A DNA stretch of 64,000 nt from Methylobacterium sp. Leaf91 (GCF_001422815.1 NZ_LMMP01000051.1:124978-188977); one strand, 5' to 3'. Positions 34,623-43,642 are shown, counted from the stretch's first letter. Made by a program: numbers and translations. The notes: generated by a model not told the origin, from the letters alone.

Positions 34623-34793
34623 ATGACACAGCCGCCCGACGACAACCTCGACCACCGCGCCCTCGGCTACTACGCCCCCGGCAAGGGATTGAGGCGCGAG
34701 GATTGCCCCTATGCCGAGGGCACCGAGGCGCATGCGGAATGGATCGCCGGATATGATGCGGCGGTCAGGGAAGGCGAGGGCGGCAAAGCTTGA
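34623..34793 (+). CDS. Rmf-like (ribosome modulation factor) small protein
   Basis: This 56-residue protein contains GYYAPGKGLRREDCPYAEGT followed by EAHAEWIAGYDAA. The order G-x-x-x-G-x(2)-x-x-x-C-P-Y, a spacer and E-W-x-x-G-x-x-A is that of ribosome modulation factor homologues, which help dimerise 70S ribosomes in stationary phase in enterobacteria. In alphaproteobacteria the role is less studied. ATG at 34623; a start at 34602 is possible. Confidence 0.55.
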   Translation: MTQPPDDNLDHRALGYYAPGKGLRREDCPYAEGTEAHAEWIAGYDAAVREGEGGKA

Positions 34794-34832
34794 AGTGGGA
34801 AGGCTTGAAGTGGGAAGGCCTGAAGCGGCAAG
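34788..34832 (+). repeat. Three tandem 15-bp repeats over a stop codon
   Basis: GCTTGAAGTGGGAAG occurs twice exactly and once as GCCTGAAGCGGCAAG, in direct tandem. The first copy contains the stop codon of the Rmf-like gene, so the array forms its 3' untranslated end. Likely slippage-generated. Confidence 0.85.
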
Positions 34833-34890
34833 GTCTCGGCAAGTCAGCCTCGATAATGTCAGCCTCAGCGAGGCCCGGTCTGAGCGTGAC

Positions 34891-34911
34891 GAGGGGCCTC
34901 ACAGGCCCCTC
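34891..34911. terminator. Hairpin between convergent genes
   Basis: GAGGGGCCT / AGGCCCCTC is a perfect 9-bp stem with a 3-base loop between the Rmf-like gene and the convergent gene ending at 34948. No T-tract is present on either strand, so this is only a possible terminator. Confidence 0.4.
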
Positions 34912-34947
34912 GCACTGTCCCACGGGCTTACACCCTGTCGGCTACCG

Positions 34948-35331
34948 TCAATCGTAAGGCTCGAAATCGGGCCCAGGGTGCCGAAACCCGACCGGACGAG
35001 GACCATAAGGGCGATGGTCGTAGACGCGCTCCCGGTCCACGATGACCTCCCGAACCACCGGACGCGGCCGATAGACGGCCGGCCTTTCCTCGATCACCTC
35101 GCGGACGACGCGGCGCGGCGCATAGACCGGCGGTCGCTCGATGATCTCCTCACGCACGAACCGTTGCGGGCGAACGACCTGGCGCTCGACAACCGTGCGC
35201 CGAGTGACCACGGTCGCGGGCTCATCGTAGCCGCCATAGCCGTAATCGCCGGCCTGTGCAGTCACCGAACCGACGCTCAAGCAAGCTCCCAGGGTCAGCG
35301 CAGAGAGTGCGCCCAAGGCGAGCAGTCTCAT
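34948..35331 (-). CDS. Secreted Arg/Val/Pro-rich repetitive protein
   Basis: This 127-residue protein has a signal peptide (MRLLALGALSALTLGACLSV, possible lipoprotein Cys in LGACLS) followed by imperfect repeats of the form R-R-V-V-R-E-V-I-E-E-R-P, as in VVTRRTVVERQVVRPQ, REEIIERPPVYAPR and REVIEERPAVYRP. Such V-V-R-E repeats recur in methylobacterial periplasmic proteins of unknown function. The repeats suggest an extended beta or polyproline structure. Confidence 0.65.
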   Translation of the reverse strand: MRLLALGALSALTLGACLSVGSVTAQAGDYGYGGYDEPATVVTRRTVVERQVVRPQRFVREEIIERPPVYAPRRVVREVIEERPAVYRPRPVVREVIVDRERVYDHRPYGPRPVGFRHPGPDFEPYD

Positions 35332-35638
35332 CGTCTTCTCCTTCAGTCACGAGACACGCCGCCCGAAGACGGCTTGCCCTGAAAACTCCCGGACCTTCGT
35401 TTTGGATGTGTCGGACCCGGAGAAAATCTTAAACGAAGCCGACGCTCCGGCTCGGCGGAACATCCGGGACTGGACTTCGGAACCGTAGCCATGATGCGCC
35501 GATCCCCCCACGCGTCATGAGCGCGACGCTGGTGGCGCGGACCGTAGAGCCCCCTGCGGCAGGTTCGCCGAGGCTGGAACGCGGATCGCCGCCACCGGTT
35601 CGGGTACCGGAGAATAACTCTCCGGAGCACGCGTTTCC

Positions 35639-36511
35639 TTGAAGGTCACCACAGCCGGGTTGCGCTTCCTGATCGCCGAAAGCGAGCCTCCCGAAGCGCG
35701 CGACGAACGCCGGAAAAGCGTCGGGCGGTCATCCGGAGAAACCTATCTCGATCTCCTGGCTCGACTCGCCCCCGGCGCGACCTGTCACCGGGTCACGCCG
35801 GCCGACGCGGACAGCGCCCTGCCGCCGGGTGAATCGCCGGGCGGCTACGATGCCGTCTTGTTCAGCGGCTCGCCGCTCGCCCTCTACGAGGAGACACCGG
35901 AAGTTCGGCGCGCGGTCGCCTTCATGCGGGCCACTTTCGCATCGGGCACCCCCGCCTTCGGCTCCTGCGCCGGCCTGCAACTCGCCACCGTCGCAGCCGG
36001 CGGAACCGTGCGACGCAACCTTCACGGCCCGGAGGCTGGCTTTGCCCGCCGCATCACCGCCACCGAGAGTGGCCGTGCCCATCCCATGCTGGCCGGCCGA
36101 CCCGCCGCCTATGACGCTCCGAGCATTCATACCGACGAGGTGGAGACCCTGCCGGCGGGCGCGTCCCTCCTGGCGAGCAACCGGGGTACCACGGTCCAGG
36201 CCGCCGAGATCCGCCATGACGGGGGTGTCTTCTGGGGCGTGCAGTACCACCCCGAAATCGGCCTCGACGAGGTTGCGGGCGCCCTGCGCCGCCAGGCCGA
36301 CGATCTCGTGGAGAGCGGGCTCGCCCTGTCCCCCGCCGAGGTCGAGGCGCAGGCCGCCCTGGTCGAGAACCTCCATCGCGAGCCGGACCGGCGCGACCTC
36401 GCCTGGCGGCTGGGTCTCGACGATCAGGTCACCGACTCCGAGCGGCGCCAGACGGAAATCCAGAACTTCATCGACGCCTTGCTGAGGCATGGACGGTCAC
36501 TGGCGCCCTGA
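35639..36511 (+). CDS. Class-I glutamine amidotransferase-like protein
   Basis: This protein of about 290 residues has a GATase1 core: AVLFSGSPLALYEETPEVRR, AFGSCAGLQLATVAAGG (nucleophile Cys in G-S-C-A-G), and GVQYHPEIGLDEV (His and Glu of the triad). The C-terminal 70 residues are a helical extension not found in GuaA-type domains. TTG start at 35639, with another possible TTG shortly downstream. No synthase partner is adjacent, so it may be a free-standing glutaminase or peptide amidohydrolase (PuuD/YfeJ-like). Confidence 0.75.
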   Translation: MKVTTAGLRFLIAESEPPEARDERRKSVGRSSGETYLDLLARLAPGATCHRVTPADADSALPPGESPGGYDAVLFSGSPLALYEETPEVRRAVAFMRATFASGTPAFGSCAGLQLATVAAGGTVRRNLHGPEAGFARRITATESGRAHPMLAGRPAAYDAPSIHTDEVETLPAGASLLASNRGTTVQAAEIRHDGGVFWGVQYHPEIGLDEVAGALRRQADDLVESGLALSPAEVEAQAALVENLHREPDRRDLAWRLGLDDQVTDSERRQTEIQNFIDALLRHGRSLAP

Positions 36512-36557
36512 TCGCGCGTGACAGAACCCCATCCGGCAGAGCCGGCGCGGCTCGCTC

Positions 36558-39500
36558 TCACACCACGAAGAGGTCGTGGTGGCCGAGATCGACCCCGTCG
36601 TTCAGGATGGCGAACCGGACGGCCTGTCCCGCACCGCTGCCATCCGCGTCATAGAACAGGTTTCCGGTGTCGTGATCGTAGAGGATGCGATCGTCGGCAT
36701 CGGTCCTGGCCACGCTCACATCCTTGAACGCGTCGGCGGCGAGGCGACCGGGGGCCAGCGCCGTGAAGATGGCGTCGTCGAGCCGGATGCGATCCTCGCC
36801 CACGGTAAAATCGGTAAGGCGATCGATATTGTTGGCCCCGAGTGTGGTCGAGAACGCGAAGACGTCGCGTCCGGCGAGCCCCCTCATGATATCGGAACCC
36901 AATCCCCCATCGAGGGTGTTGGCGCCCTCGTTGCCGCGCAACAGGTTGTCGGACTCGTTCCCGACGAGGTGCAGACGCGACGTTCCGGTGGCGATCGCCA
37001 GTTTCAGTATCTCGATCTCCTGGCCGGCGGCCAGGGCATAGCTCGTCGACGCCACGACCGTATCGCGGCCCTCGTCGCCCGTCTCGAAGACACGGTCGGC
37101 GAGGCGGTCGACGATGTAGGTGTCGTTGCCGGCACCGCCGTAAAGGCTGTCCGTACCGCCCTTGCCGTTCAGGACGTTGTCGCCGGCATTGCCGCGCAGC
37201 ACCTGGTTGATCTCGTTGCCCACGAGCTTGAAGGCGTCCGTGGCGGCGGCGTCCCTGGCGGCCAGAAACTCGACGGACTGGCCGGTGCCGAGGGCGTAGC
37301 CGACATCCGTGAGAACCCGGTCGTAGCCCTGATGCGCGAGTTCGTAGACGCGATCGGCTTTGCTATCGACGATGTAGGTGTCGCCGCCCTTCAGGCCGTA
37401 GAGGAAGTCGGACCGGCCGCCGCCGTCGAGAAGGTTGGCGGTATCGTTGCCGACGATGGTGTCGCGCCCGCTTCCACCGATGGCGGTCTCGATCACCGTG
37501 CCCTGCGCGATGGCGATGTTGTTCGTCAGGCCGGCGACGCTGCTGAAGGCCCCCGCGCGGAGATCGACGAAGGCGGCCTTCGCGAAACCCGACAGGTCCA
37601 GGATATTGTGGCGGCCTTCGTTGAAGAGGGTCAGAACCGGCTGCGTGTTGAGGCCGAAATCGTAGATCTTCTCCAGGGGACCGGTGATCGAGCTGTTGAA
37701 GCCGTAGGTCTGCCCGCCCGAGAACGGCGTGCCGGCCGGCGACGCGGCGCCATAGAGCTGCTGGATCGCAAGGATGTCGAGCTGCATCAGCGATTGGCTG
37801 GATTTGCGGGTTTCGCCATCGGCATGGCCCCAATCCGTGCCGGCGACCGGATCGCTCGCGCGGTACTTGGCGTCATGCGCCTTGGTCCAGTCGATATAGG
37901 ACATGACCGACCATTCGCGGTCGTCATAGGCACTGAATTGCTGGGTCGCCGGATCGACCTTGCCGTTGTAGCGGCCATCATGTCCGAGACCCAGCACATG
38001 GCCGATCTCGTGCACGATGGTCCCGAACCCGTATCCGGCGGCCTTGTGGAGGGAGCCCGACAGGTCGAACCCATGCTTGCTCGTATCGATCGAGACCACG
38101 ACCTGACTCTGAGGCGTGCCCAGGGTGCTTCCGCTGCCGCGTGAACTCGTGTTGCTCGTGTCGGCCCGGCCATCGTTCCCGCGATGGATCAGGACGTCGG
38201 CGGCCGTGCTCGACGAAGCCGCCACGAAACGGACATCCGCCACGCCCGACCAGGTCGCGAAGGCCCGCAGGACGGTGGCCTGCTCGTTCGCGGAGAACGA
38301 CGAGTCCGGATCGAAGGCATAGGTGATGGTCGCTCCGGTTCCGGCGGTGGGCGCCCCCCATTTATGCGCTGTCCTACCCTCCCAGCCGGCGAAGCTCGCC
38401 TCCGTCAGCGTTCCGTCGGGCGAGAGCCCGTTGATGAACGAAACCTCCTCGGCCATCGTCGGAGAGACCGGCGCGCCGTTGGTCTTGAACCCGATCAGGC
38501 CTTTATCCGCATCGTAGACGTAGGTGTGGTCGCGGAAGAAATGGGCTCCCGTATTCATGAACGAGGCCGAGCCGTGGGTGGCGCGGCTCTCCCAGACGTT
38601 CGAGGGCGTATCCCCTCTCTCGTCGCCGAGGACGAAGCCGTAACTGGTCGCCGCACCGTTCGAGCCGGGAACGGTCACGGTGAATGCGCTGCCATCCGGC
38701 ATCAAATGGCCCGGCTTCGTGATGCCGGGGTAATGGACGAAGGCTTCCGGCGTGCCGGTGTCGAAGAGCAGGTCCATTCCACTATGGACCGTGCCGTCGA
38801 TGACGACGGAGCCGGTCGGCCAGAGCCAATCCTGCGGACTGCCCGGCAACGGCGCCGAAAGGGCCTCGTCGAGCTTCTGCACGGTCCAGCCCGCCCCCTC
38901 GTCGGCGCCGGACCAGCCGAGATGCATGCCCTCGCGATCGATCATGTAGCTATGGGCCATCTCCCCGCTCTTCATCTCGGCGAGGTTCAGGACGGCATTG
39001 TTCGCGGAGGTGAGCGTGGTCCCCTTCACATCCGTGGCGAAGCCGGTGTTGAACCCGACGCCGAGCATATGCGTCTTGGTGCCCTCGCCGCGGACGAGAG
39101 CCGTCACCGTGGTCGTCGGCACGCTGCCATCCGGCAGGGTCGCGTCGGGGAAGGCGAGGATCAGCGGAACCCAGTGCCCGGTTTCGACGATGCCGTCGCT
39201 GCTGTATGTCAGGCTCCCCTCTTGATATTCTGGATACTGCGTCCAATCGATCGGCCCGACCGCGGCCTCGACGAGCTCTTGCGGAAGGACGGTCGCCCAG
39301 GATCCGGTATCCACCTGGAAGATGCCGGTGGCGGGCGACACGTCGACCCCCGTCCCGTGGTTCGCCTCGGGGGTCGCACCGGGGGTCGAATGTGCCGCGG
39401 GCAGGGTCTGGCTCAGCGACGCGGGAACGGGCTTTCCGTCGGCCCCGGCGATGCCGACCACGGAGACATGCGCGTACATGCCGCTCTGCAGGCCGGCAGA

Positions 39501-39581
39501 GTCCAGCGGGCTGTAGGCCAGCTTCCCGACCGAGGTGTAGAGAGGGATGAGGACCTGAGAATTCTGAACGCCCGTCGCCAT
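36558..39581 (-). CDS. RTX dual protease: pepsin-like aspartic + serralysin (M10) domains
   Basis: This 1007-residue protein has three parts. Residues about 35-370 read as a bilobal A1 (pepsin-like) domain: first FQVDTGSW (Asp91), a flap-like LTYSSDGIVETGHW (Tyr126), MLGVGFNTGF, then the second LLFDTGTPE (Asp274) and FFRDHTYVYDADKGLIGF. Residues about 395-620 are a serralysin-type metalloprotease with HEIGHVLGLGH (zinc His524, 528, 534; Glu525) and Met-turn WSVMSYI (Met560, Tyr562). The remainder is an M10 C-terminal/RTX calcium-binding roll, ending in a hydrophobic VDLGHHDLFVV-type type I signal. No Sec signal. This suggests type I export as an extracellular or surface protease. The pepsin-like assignment rests on motifs only; no exporter genes are adjacent. 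Confidence 0.8.
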   Translation of the reverse strand: MATGVQNSQVLIPLYTSVGKLAYSPLDSAGLQSGMYAHVSVVGIAGADGKPVPASLSQTLPAAHSTPGATPEANHGTGVDVSPATGIFQVDTGSWATVLPQELVEAAVGPIDWTQYPEYQEGSLTYSSDGIVETGHWVPLILAFPDATLPDGSVPTTTVTALVRGEGTKTHMLGVGFNTGFATDVKGTTLTSANNAVLNLAEMKSGEMAHSYMIDREGMHLGWSGADEGAGWTVQKLDEALSAPLPGSPQDWLWPTGSVVIDGTVHSGMDLLFDTGTPEAFVHYPGITKPGHLMPDGSAFTVTVPGSNGAATSYGFVLGDERGDTPSNVWESRATHGSASFMNTGAHFFRDHTYVYDADKGLIGFKTNGAPVSPTMAEEVSFINGLSPDGTLTEASFAGWEGRTAHKWGAPTAGTGATITYAFDPDSSFSANEQATVLRAFATWSGVADVRFVAASSSTAADVLIHRGNDGRADTSNTSSRGSGSTLGTPQSQVVVSIDTSKHGFDLSGSLHKAAGYGFGTIVHEIGHVLGLGHDGRYNGKVDPATQQFSAYDDREWSVMSYIDWTKAHDAKYRASDPVAGTDWGHADGETRKSSQSLMQLDILAIQQLYGAASPAGTPFSGGQTYGFNSSITGPLEKIYDFGLNTQPVLTLFNEGRHNILDLSGFAKAAFVDLRAGAFSSVAGLTNNIAIAQGTVIETAIGGSGRDTIVGNDTANLLDGGGRSDFLYGLKGGDTYIVDSKADRVYELAHQGYDRVLTDVGYALGTGQSVEFLAARDAAATDAFKLVGNEINQVLRGNAGDNVLNGKGGTDSLYGGAGNDTYIVDRLADRVFETGDEGRDTVVASTSYALAAGQEIEILKLAIATGTSRLHLVGNESDNLLRGNEGANTLDGGLGSDIMRGLAGRDVFAFSTTLGANNIDRLTDFTVGEDRIRLDDAIFTALAPGRLAADAFKDVSVARTDADDRILYDHDTGNLFYDADGSGAGQAVRFAILNDGVDLGHHDLFVV

Positions 39582-40007
39582 TGTATCGACCCATCACCCG
39601 CACGTCTGGCGGACTGAGCCGTTCCCGATCTTGAGATCGATCGGGAGCATGGCGACAGCCCCTGCAACATCGCTCCATGTCATCGATGAATTCTGTAAAG
39701 AAACCCGTACGGCCAGCTTTGGCGAAGACCGGTGCGACACCTCGCTGGCGCCGACCCGATATCGGGCGTCGCTGAGCCTGATCCGTCGAGGCCTCTTCGC
39801 GCGACGGCGCGGCACCGGTCGTTCGCATCGCAAGTCATCGTCCTCACCGAAGACGCTCAAAGGCCGTTGTCGTCCCCCCATCCCCGGCAACGAGAGAGTT
39901 TCGCCATACTCTCGACGCAAAAGCCGAGCTTGCCAGTCTTAGCTGGCCATTGAGGCGCGACCGGAGCACGCGTTCTTCGGTCCGCAGGGCAGGGAAGGTC
40001 CGGGATC
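39582..40007. other. 426-bp divergent intergenic region
   Basis: This separates the RTX protease (minus) from the L,D-transpeptidase (plus). It contains an inverted repeat TCCCGATC-N8-GATCGGGA at 39623-39646, 41 bp before the protease start codon. No gene supported; open frames here are shadows. Confidence 0.5.
39623..39646. promoter_or_regulatory. Inverted repeat upstream of RTX protease gene
   Basis: TCCCGATC / GATCGGGA arms of 8 bp separated by 8 bases, 41 bp upstream of the ATG. It may be an operator or a leader hairpin. Inferred from symmetry and position. Confidence 0.35.
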
Positions 40008-40694
40008 ATGATCATGGACGGTGGGATTATCGATCCGCTCGGGCATGGAACGCGGCCGCTCACCCGCCGGTCTTTCCTGGCCGGCTCGGCCGCTGGATTG
40101 AGTGCCTTGGGGCTCGCCGGCTGCGCGACATCCGACGGCCTGATCCTCGCCGAGGCGGCGAAGATCTACGGGCCGATGCCGGACGAGAAATTCCCGATCC
40201 CGGCCGCCGATATCAGCAAGGTCGACCCGAAATATTATCGCCGGACGGTTCGCTACGACACCAAGGAAGCTCCCGGCACGATCGTCGTCGATCCCGGCAA
40301 TTTCTACGTCTACCGCATCGAGGGCGACGGCTCCGCCACCCGCTACGGCGCGAATGTCGGCCGCGATGGCTTCCTCTGGAGCGGCGACGCCTATGTCGGC
40401 CGCAAGTCCGAATGGGCGACCTGGACACCGCCGAAGGAGATGATCCGGCGTCAGCCGGAGGCCGCCAAATATGCCCGCGGCATGCCGGGCGGCCTGGACA
40501 ATCCGCTCGGCGCCCGCACCCTTCATCTCTACCAGAACGGCGCCTATACGCTCTATACGATCTATGCCAGCAGCGAGCCCGACACGATCGGCACGGGCAT
40601 CACGAGCGGCTGTGTCGGTCTGCTCAGCCAGGACATGATCCACCTGTATTCGCGGACACCGGTCAAAACCAAGGTGGTCATCCTGCCGGCGTAA
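40008..40694 (+). CDS. L,D-transpeptidase (YkuD domain), exported
   Basis: This 228-residue protein has a twin-arginine-type signal (TRRSFLAGSAAGLSALGLAG with lipobox-like GC at residue 38). A YkuD domain follows whose catalytic motif is TSGCVGLLSQDMIHLY (nucleophile Cys202, with the conserved S-G-C-x-G). NPLGARTLHLY gives the conserved His region. It makes 3-3 peptidoglycan crosslinks or links proteins to peptidoglycan in the periplasm. Several such genes are usual in Rhizobiales. Confidence 0.85.
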   Translation: MIMDGGIIDPLGHGTRPLTRRSFLAGSAAGLSALGLAGCATSDGLILAEAAKIYGPMPDEKFPIPAADISKVDPKYYRRTVRYDTKEAPGTIVVDPGNFYVYRIEGDGSATRYGANVGRDGFLWSGDAYVGRKSEWATWTPPKEMIRRQPEAAKYARGMPGGLDNPLGARTLHLYQNGAYTLYTIYASSEPDTIGTGITSGCVGLLSQDMIHLYSRTPVKTKVVILPA

Positions 40695-40935
40695 GCAAAC
40701 GCGCAGGAACACGCCCGGAGCGGTACTTTCGCGTCATCGTCGCGGGGACCGGCTTTGCTTCATGAGTGGGTATTCGCAGCCTGCACGCAATCAAGTGCTC
40801 GTCGTCAGAGACGGTCGCCCGGCCCGGCGGCTCCGACGATCCATTCCCTCGCATCGGGAGCTCCGCTTTGCCGCGCTTCGCGTATCCCTCGCGGCATGGT
40901 GCTCGATCGTCGGAGCGCGCCGCGAAATCGAGCCT

Positions 40936-41793
40936 CTAGGCCAGGCGCATGGCCACGACCCCCGCCACGATGATGACCACCGCCGCCGTTCGCGACAGGA
41001 GAAGCGGCTCCTTCAGCACGATGACGGAGATCAGCATCGCGAACAGGACGCTGGTCTCGCGCGTCGCCGCGACCAGGGGAATGGGCGCGACCGTCATCGC
41101 CCAGATCGCGATCCAATAGGAGCCGAGGGCCAGGGCTCCACCCCCGAGTCCCGGCACCATGAGGCCCCGCACGGAGCGCAGCACGTCGCGGCCCCGCGTC
41201 CAGAGCACGAAAACCGGCAGCGGGATCGCGTCGATCACGAAAAGTGCGGCGGCATAGGCGTGGGGGTCGCCCGCCGCCCGCGCGCCGAGCCCGTCCACCA
41301 GCGTGTAGCCGGAGATCAGGGCGCCGGTGAGGAGCGCGTGTGCCAGGGCCGCCCGGCTCAGGCGCTGGCCGCCGGCTTTCGCGAACGCCATCAGGGCGAC
41401 CCCGGCGCAGAGGATGCCGATCCCGAGGGCGGCGAGGGGGGCCAGCGCCTCCTGCAGCACCAGGAGCGAGGCGCAGGCCGTCAGCAGCGGGGCGCTGCCG
41501 CGCGCGATCGGGTAGACCTGCCCCATATCCCCGTGCCGGTAGGCCTCGGCCAGGGCGATGTAGTAGCCGAGATGCAGCAGGATCGAACCCGCCAGCCAGG
41601 GCCAGGCGGCGGCTTGGGGCCATCCGAACCAGATCGAGGCCGGAAGCGCGAACAGCCCGGCCGAGGCCGAGATCAGCGCCATGGTGAGAATCGGCTCGAG
41701 GCGCAGCTTCGCCACCGCGTTCCAGCCCGCATGCATGAAGGCGGCGGCAAGCACCGCGCAGAAGACGGGCAGGCTCATGCCGGTGGCCATCAT
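40936..41793 (-). CDS. EamA/DMT-family transporter
   Basis: This 285-residue protein has about ten membrane helices in two EamA repeats (each about 140 residues). HAGWNAVAKLRLEP opens repeat 1, and YPIARGSAPLLTACASLLVL and VAATRETSVLFAMLISVIVLKE are the repeat-end signatures. It likely exports or imports small metabolites. It lies 111 bp downstream of the deoR-type gene on the same strand. A link with the phosphonate locus is possible but not shown. Confidence 0.8.
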   Translation of the reverse strand: MMATGMSLPVFCAVLAAAFMHAGWNAVAKLRLEPILTMALISASAGLFALPASIWFGWPQAAAWPWLAGSILLHLGYYIALAEAYRHGDMGQVYPIARGSAPLLTACASLLVLQEALAPLAALGIGILCAGVALMAFAKAGGQRLSRAALAHALLTGALISGYTLVDGLGARAAGDPHAYAAALFVIDAIPLPVFVLWTRGRDVLRSVRGLMVPGLGGGALALGSYWIAIWAMTVAPIPLVAATRETSVLFAMLISVIVLKEPLLLSRTAAVVIIVAGVVAMRLA

Positions 41794-41904
41794 GAGATCT
41801 CGCGTCCGGTGAGGGCAGCGTCACGCCGACGAGCGGCCGAAAACGTCGTTCGTTCCTAATGCAGGCCCGCTGCAAAAGAAATCAAAAAGCCACAAAAAAC
41901 CACA

Positions 41905-42720
41905 TCAGGGCGCGACGATCAGGTCGAGGCCGCGTCGGGTCAGGGCGTCCCGGAGAAGGGGCGGGGGCTCGACATCGACGATGAGACCGGTCGCCGCCGG
42001 GATCGGCGCGAGGCGGATCGGGGTCAGGCGACCGAACTTGGTGCTGTCGGCCACCACATAGCCCTGCTCCGCCGCCGCCAGCATGTGGGTGCGCAACTCG
42101 GTGGGGAGCGGCGCGAAGTCGGTGATCTCGCCGCTTGGTGAAATGCCGCCGGCACCCACGAAGGCGAGGTCGGCGCGAAAGCGCGCCAGGGCGGTGAGCG
42201 CCTCGGTGCCGAAAGCCGCCTCGTCTGCGCCCTCGATCTCGCCCCCGAGGAAATGGACCCGCACGCCGGCGACACGGCAGAGCAGGAGCCCCACCGGCAG
42301 GCTGTTTGTGCAGATCGTCAGCCCCTTGGGTATGGGGCGGGAAAAGAGCGGGTCGCGGCCGGCCAGCGCGTTCGCCACCGCCAGGGTGGTGGCGCCGGAA
42401 TCGAGCACCACCACCATGCCGTCCTCGACGAGCCCCGCTGCGACCCGTCCGATCGCAGCCTTGCCCGCCGGATTGTCGCGCTCGCGGATGGCCAGGACGG
42501 GCTCGTCCGCGCGCCGGGTCGCGCCTCCGTGCACGATGGCGAGCCGGCCCTGCTCGGCCAGGGCCTTCAGGTCGCGCCGGATCGTCTCGCGGGAGACGCC
42601 GAAACGGTCCGCCATCGCCTCGACGCTGACGCTGCCGTCCTGGCCGAGCCGTGCCAGAATCGCGTCGTGGCGGGAGGCGGCCAGCGCCCGGCTCTCCGGT
42701 GCGGAGGGCTTCCGGCTCAT
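41905..42720 (-). CDS. DeoR/GlpR-family regulator
   Basis: This 271-residue protein has an N-terminal DeoR helix-turn-helix (ARHDAILARLGQ-type, VEAMADRFGVSRETIRRDLK, then ALAEQGRLAIVHGGA) and a ribose-5-phosphate-isomerase-like sensor domain (VVLDSGATTLAVANAL, TNSLPVG). Such proteins bind phosphorylated sugar or related effectors. Its ATG at 42720 overlaps the stop of the LysR gene (ATGA), so both regulators are coupled. Frame upstream to 42870 lies inside the LysR gene and is rejected. Confidence 0.85.
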   Translation of the reverse strand: MSRKPSAPESRALAASRHDAILARLGQDGSVSVEAMADRFGVSRETIRRDLKALAEQGRLAIVHGGATRRADEPVLAIRERDNPAGKAAIGRVAAGLVEDGMVVVLDSGATTLAVANALAGRDPLFSRPIPKGLTICTNSLPVGLLLCRVAGVRVHFLGGEIEGADEAAFGTEALTALARFRADLAFVGAGGISPSGEITDFAPLPTELRTHMLAAAEQGYVVADSTKFGRLTPIRLAPIPAATGLIVDVEPPPLLRDALTRRGLDLIVAP

Positions 42721-43592
42721 CGCGTCGCCTCCGCCGCATCGACCGCCAGTTCGAACACGACACGGATCAGGCGCAGGTTCCGGCGTCGCGCCAGACAGGC
42801 GATCGCGTGGCGATTGACGAGGTCCGGCCCGTCGATCGGGATCGCGGCGATCCGGGCGTCCTCCCCGCATTCCAGGGACGAGACGATGCCGATGCCGATG
42901 CCAGCAGCGGCGGCCTCGATCACCGCCTCACGGCTGTCGAGTTCCATCAGCACGGCGGGCGTGATGCCGATGCGCCGGCAGGCACGATCGAAGGTTCGCC
43001 GGGTCACGGAGGTGGGCTCGCGCAGCACCATGGCGGCGCCGTCGAGTTCGGCCAGATCCAGCGCCGCGCGACCCGCCAGGGGATGGTCGCGCGGGACCAC
43101 GGCGCAGATGCGCGAGACCGCGATCTCCGCGAGGTGGAGGTCCGGATGCGCCTCGGCCTCGGTGAGCACGGCGACGCTCGCCCGCTCCGACAGCAGGGCC
43201 TCGCGGGTATCGGCGGCGTTGCCGAGAATCAGCCCGACGACGATGCCGGGATGGCGGGCCCGCAGGCGGGCGAGCAGCGGCATCACGATATGGGGCGAAT
43301 CCACCGCGATCTCGACCCGCCCCGAAACCAGCGTCCGGTTGGCCTCCAGGAGATCCTCCGCCTGCTCCACGAGGCCGAAGAGCGGGCCGGTGAGTTCGGA
43401 CAGCGCCCGGCCCTGCGGAGTCAGTTCCGCCGCCCGCGCCGTGCGCCGGAACAGAACGAGGTCGTAGCGCTCCTCCAGCGCCTTGATGTGCCCGGTCACA
43501 GCTGGCTGGCTGATGCAGAGGCGCTGGGCCGCGCGTGTGAAGCTGCCCTCCCGCGCGACGGCGTCGAAGGCGCGCAGCTGGAACAGGTTCAT
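42717..43592 (-). CDS. LysR-family regulator of 2-aminoethylphosphonate catabolism
   Basis: This 291-residue LysR protein has an N-terminal helix-turn-helix at residues 1-60 (MNLFQLRAFDAVAREGSFTR, GHIKALEERYDLVLF) and a substrate-binding domain to the end. It is divergent from phnW with a 127-bp gap. It matches in position and type the LysR regulators that accompany AEP degradation clusters (TIGR03339 group). It likely activates phnW-phnX in response to AEP or an intermediate. Confidence 0.85.
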   Translation of the reverse strand: MNLFQLRAFDAVAREGSFTRAAQRLCISQPAVTGHIKALEERYDLVLFRRTARAAELTPQGRALSELTGPLFGLVEQAEDLLEANRTLVSGRVEIAVDSPHIVMPLLARLRARHPGIVVGLILGNAADTREALLSERASVAVLTEAEAHPDLHLAEIAVSRICAVVPRDHPLAGRAALDLAELDGAAMVLREPTSVTRRTFDRACRRIGITPAVLMELDSREAVIEAAAAGIGIGIVSSLECGEDARIAAIPIDGPDLVNRHAIACLARRRNLRLIRVVFELAVDAAEATR

Positions 43593-43622
43593 GGCGACCT
43601 ATCGGCGAGACTGATGACGGGC

Positions 43623-43642
43623 ATCACAAGAAACGATTTGAT
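43623..43642. promoter_or_regulatory. Candidate LysR operator between lysR and phnW
   Basis: ATCACAAGAAACGATTTGAT is an imperfect inverted repeat (ATCA...TGAT) in the 127-bp divergent gap, with the T-N11-A type spacing expected of LysR sites. Prediction only. Confidence 0.35.

Noticed and set aside
38184..39617. 477-codon plus-strand frame opposite the RTX protease
   Set aside because: No family features and an antisense mirror of coding sequence with protease motifs.
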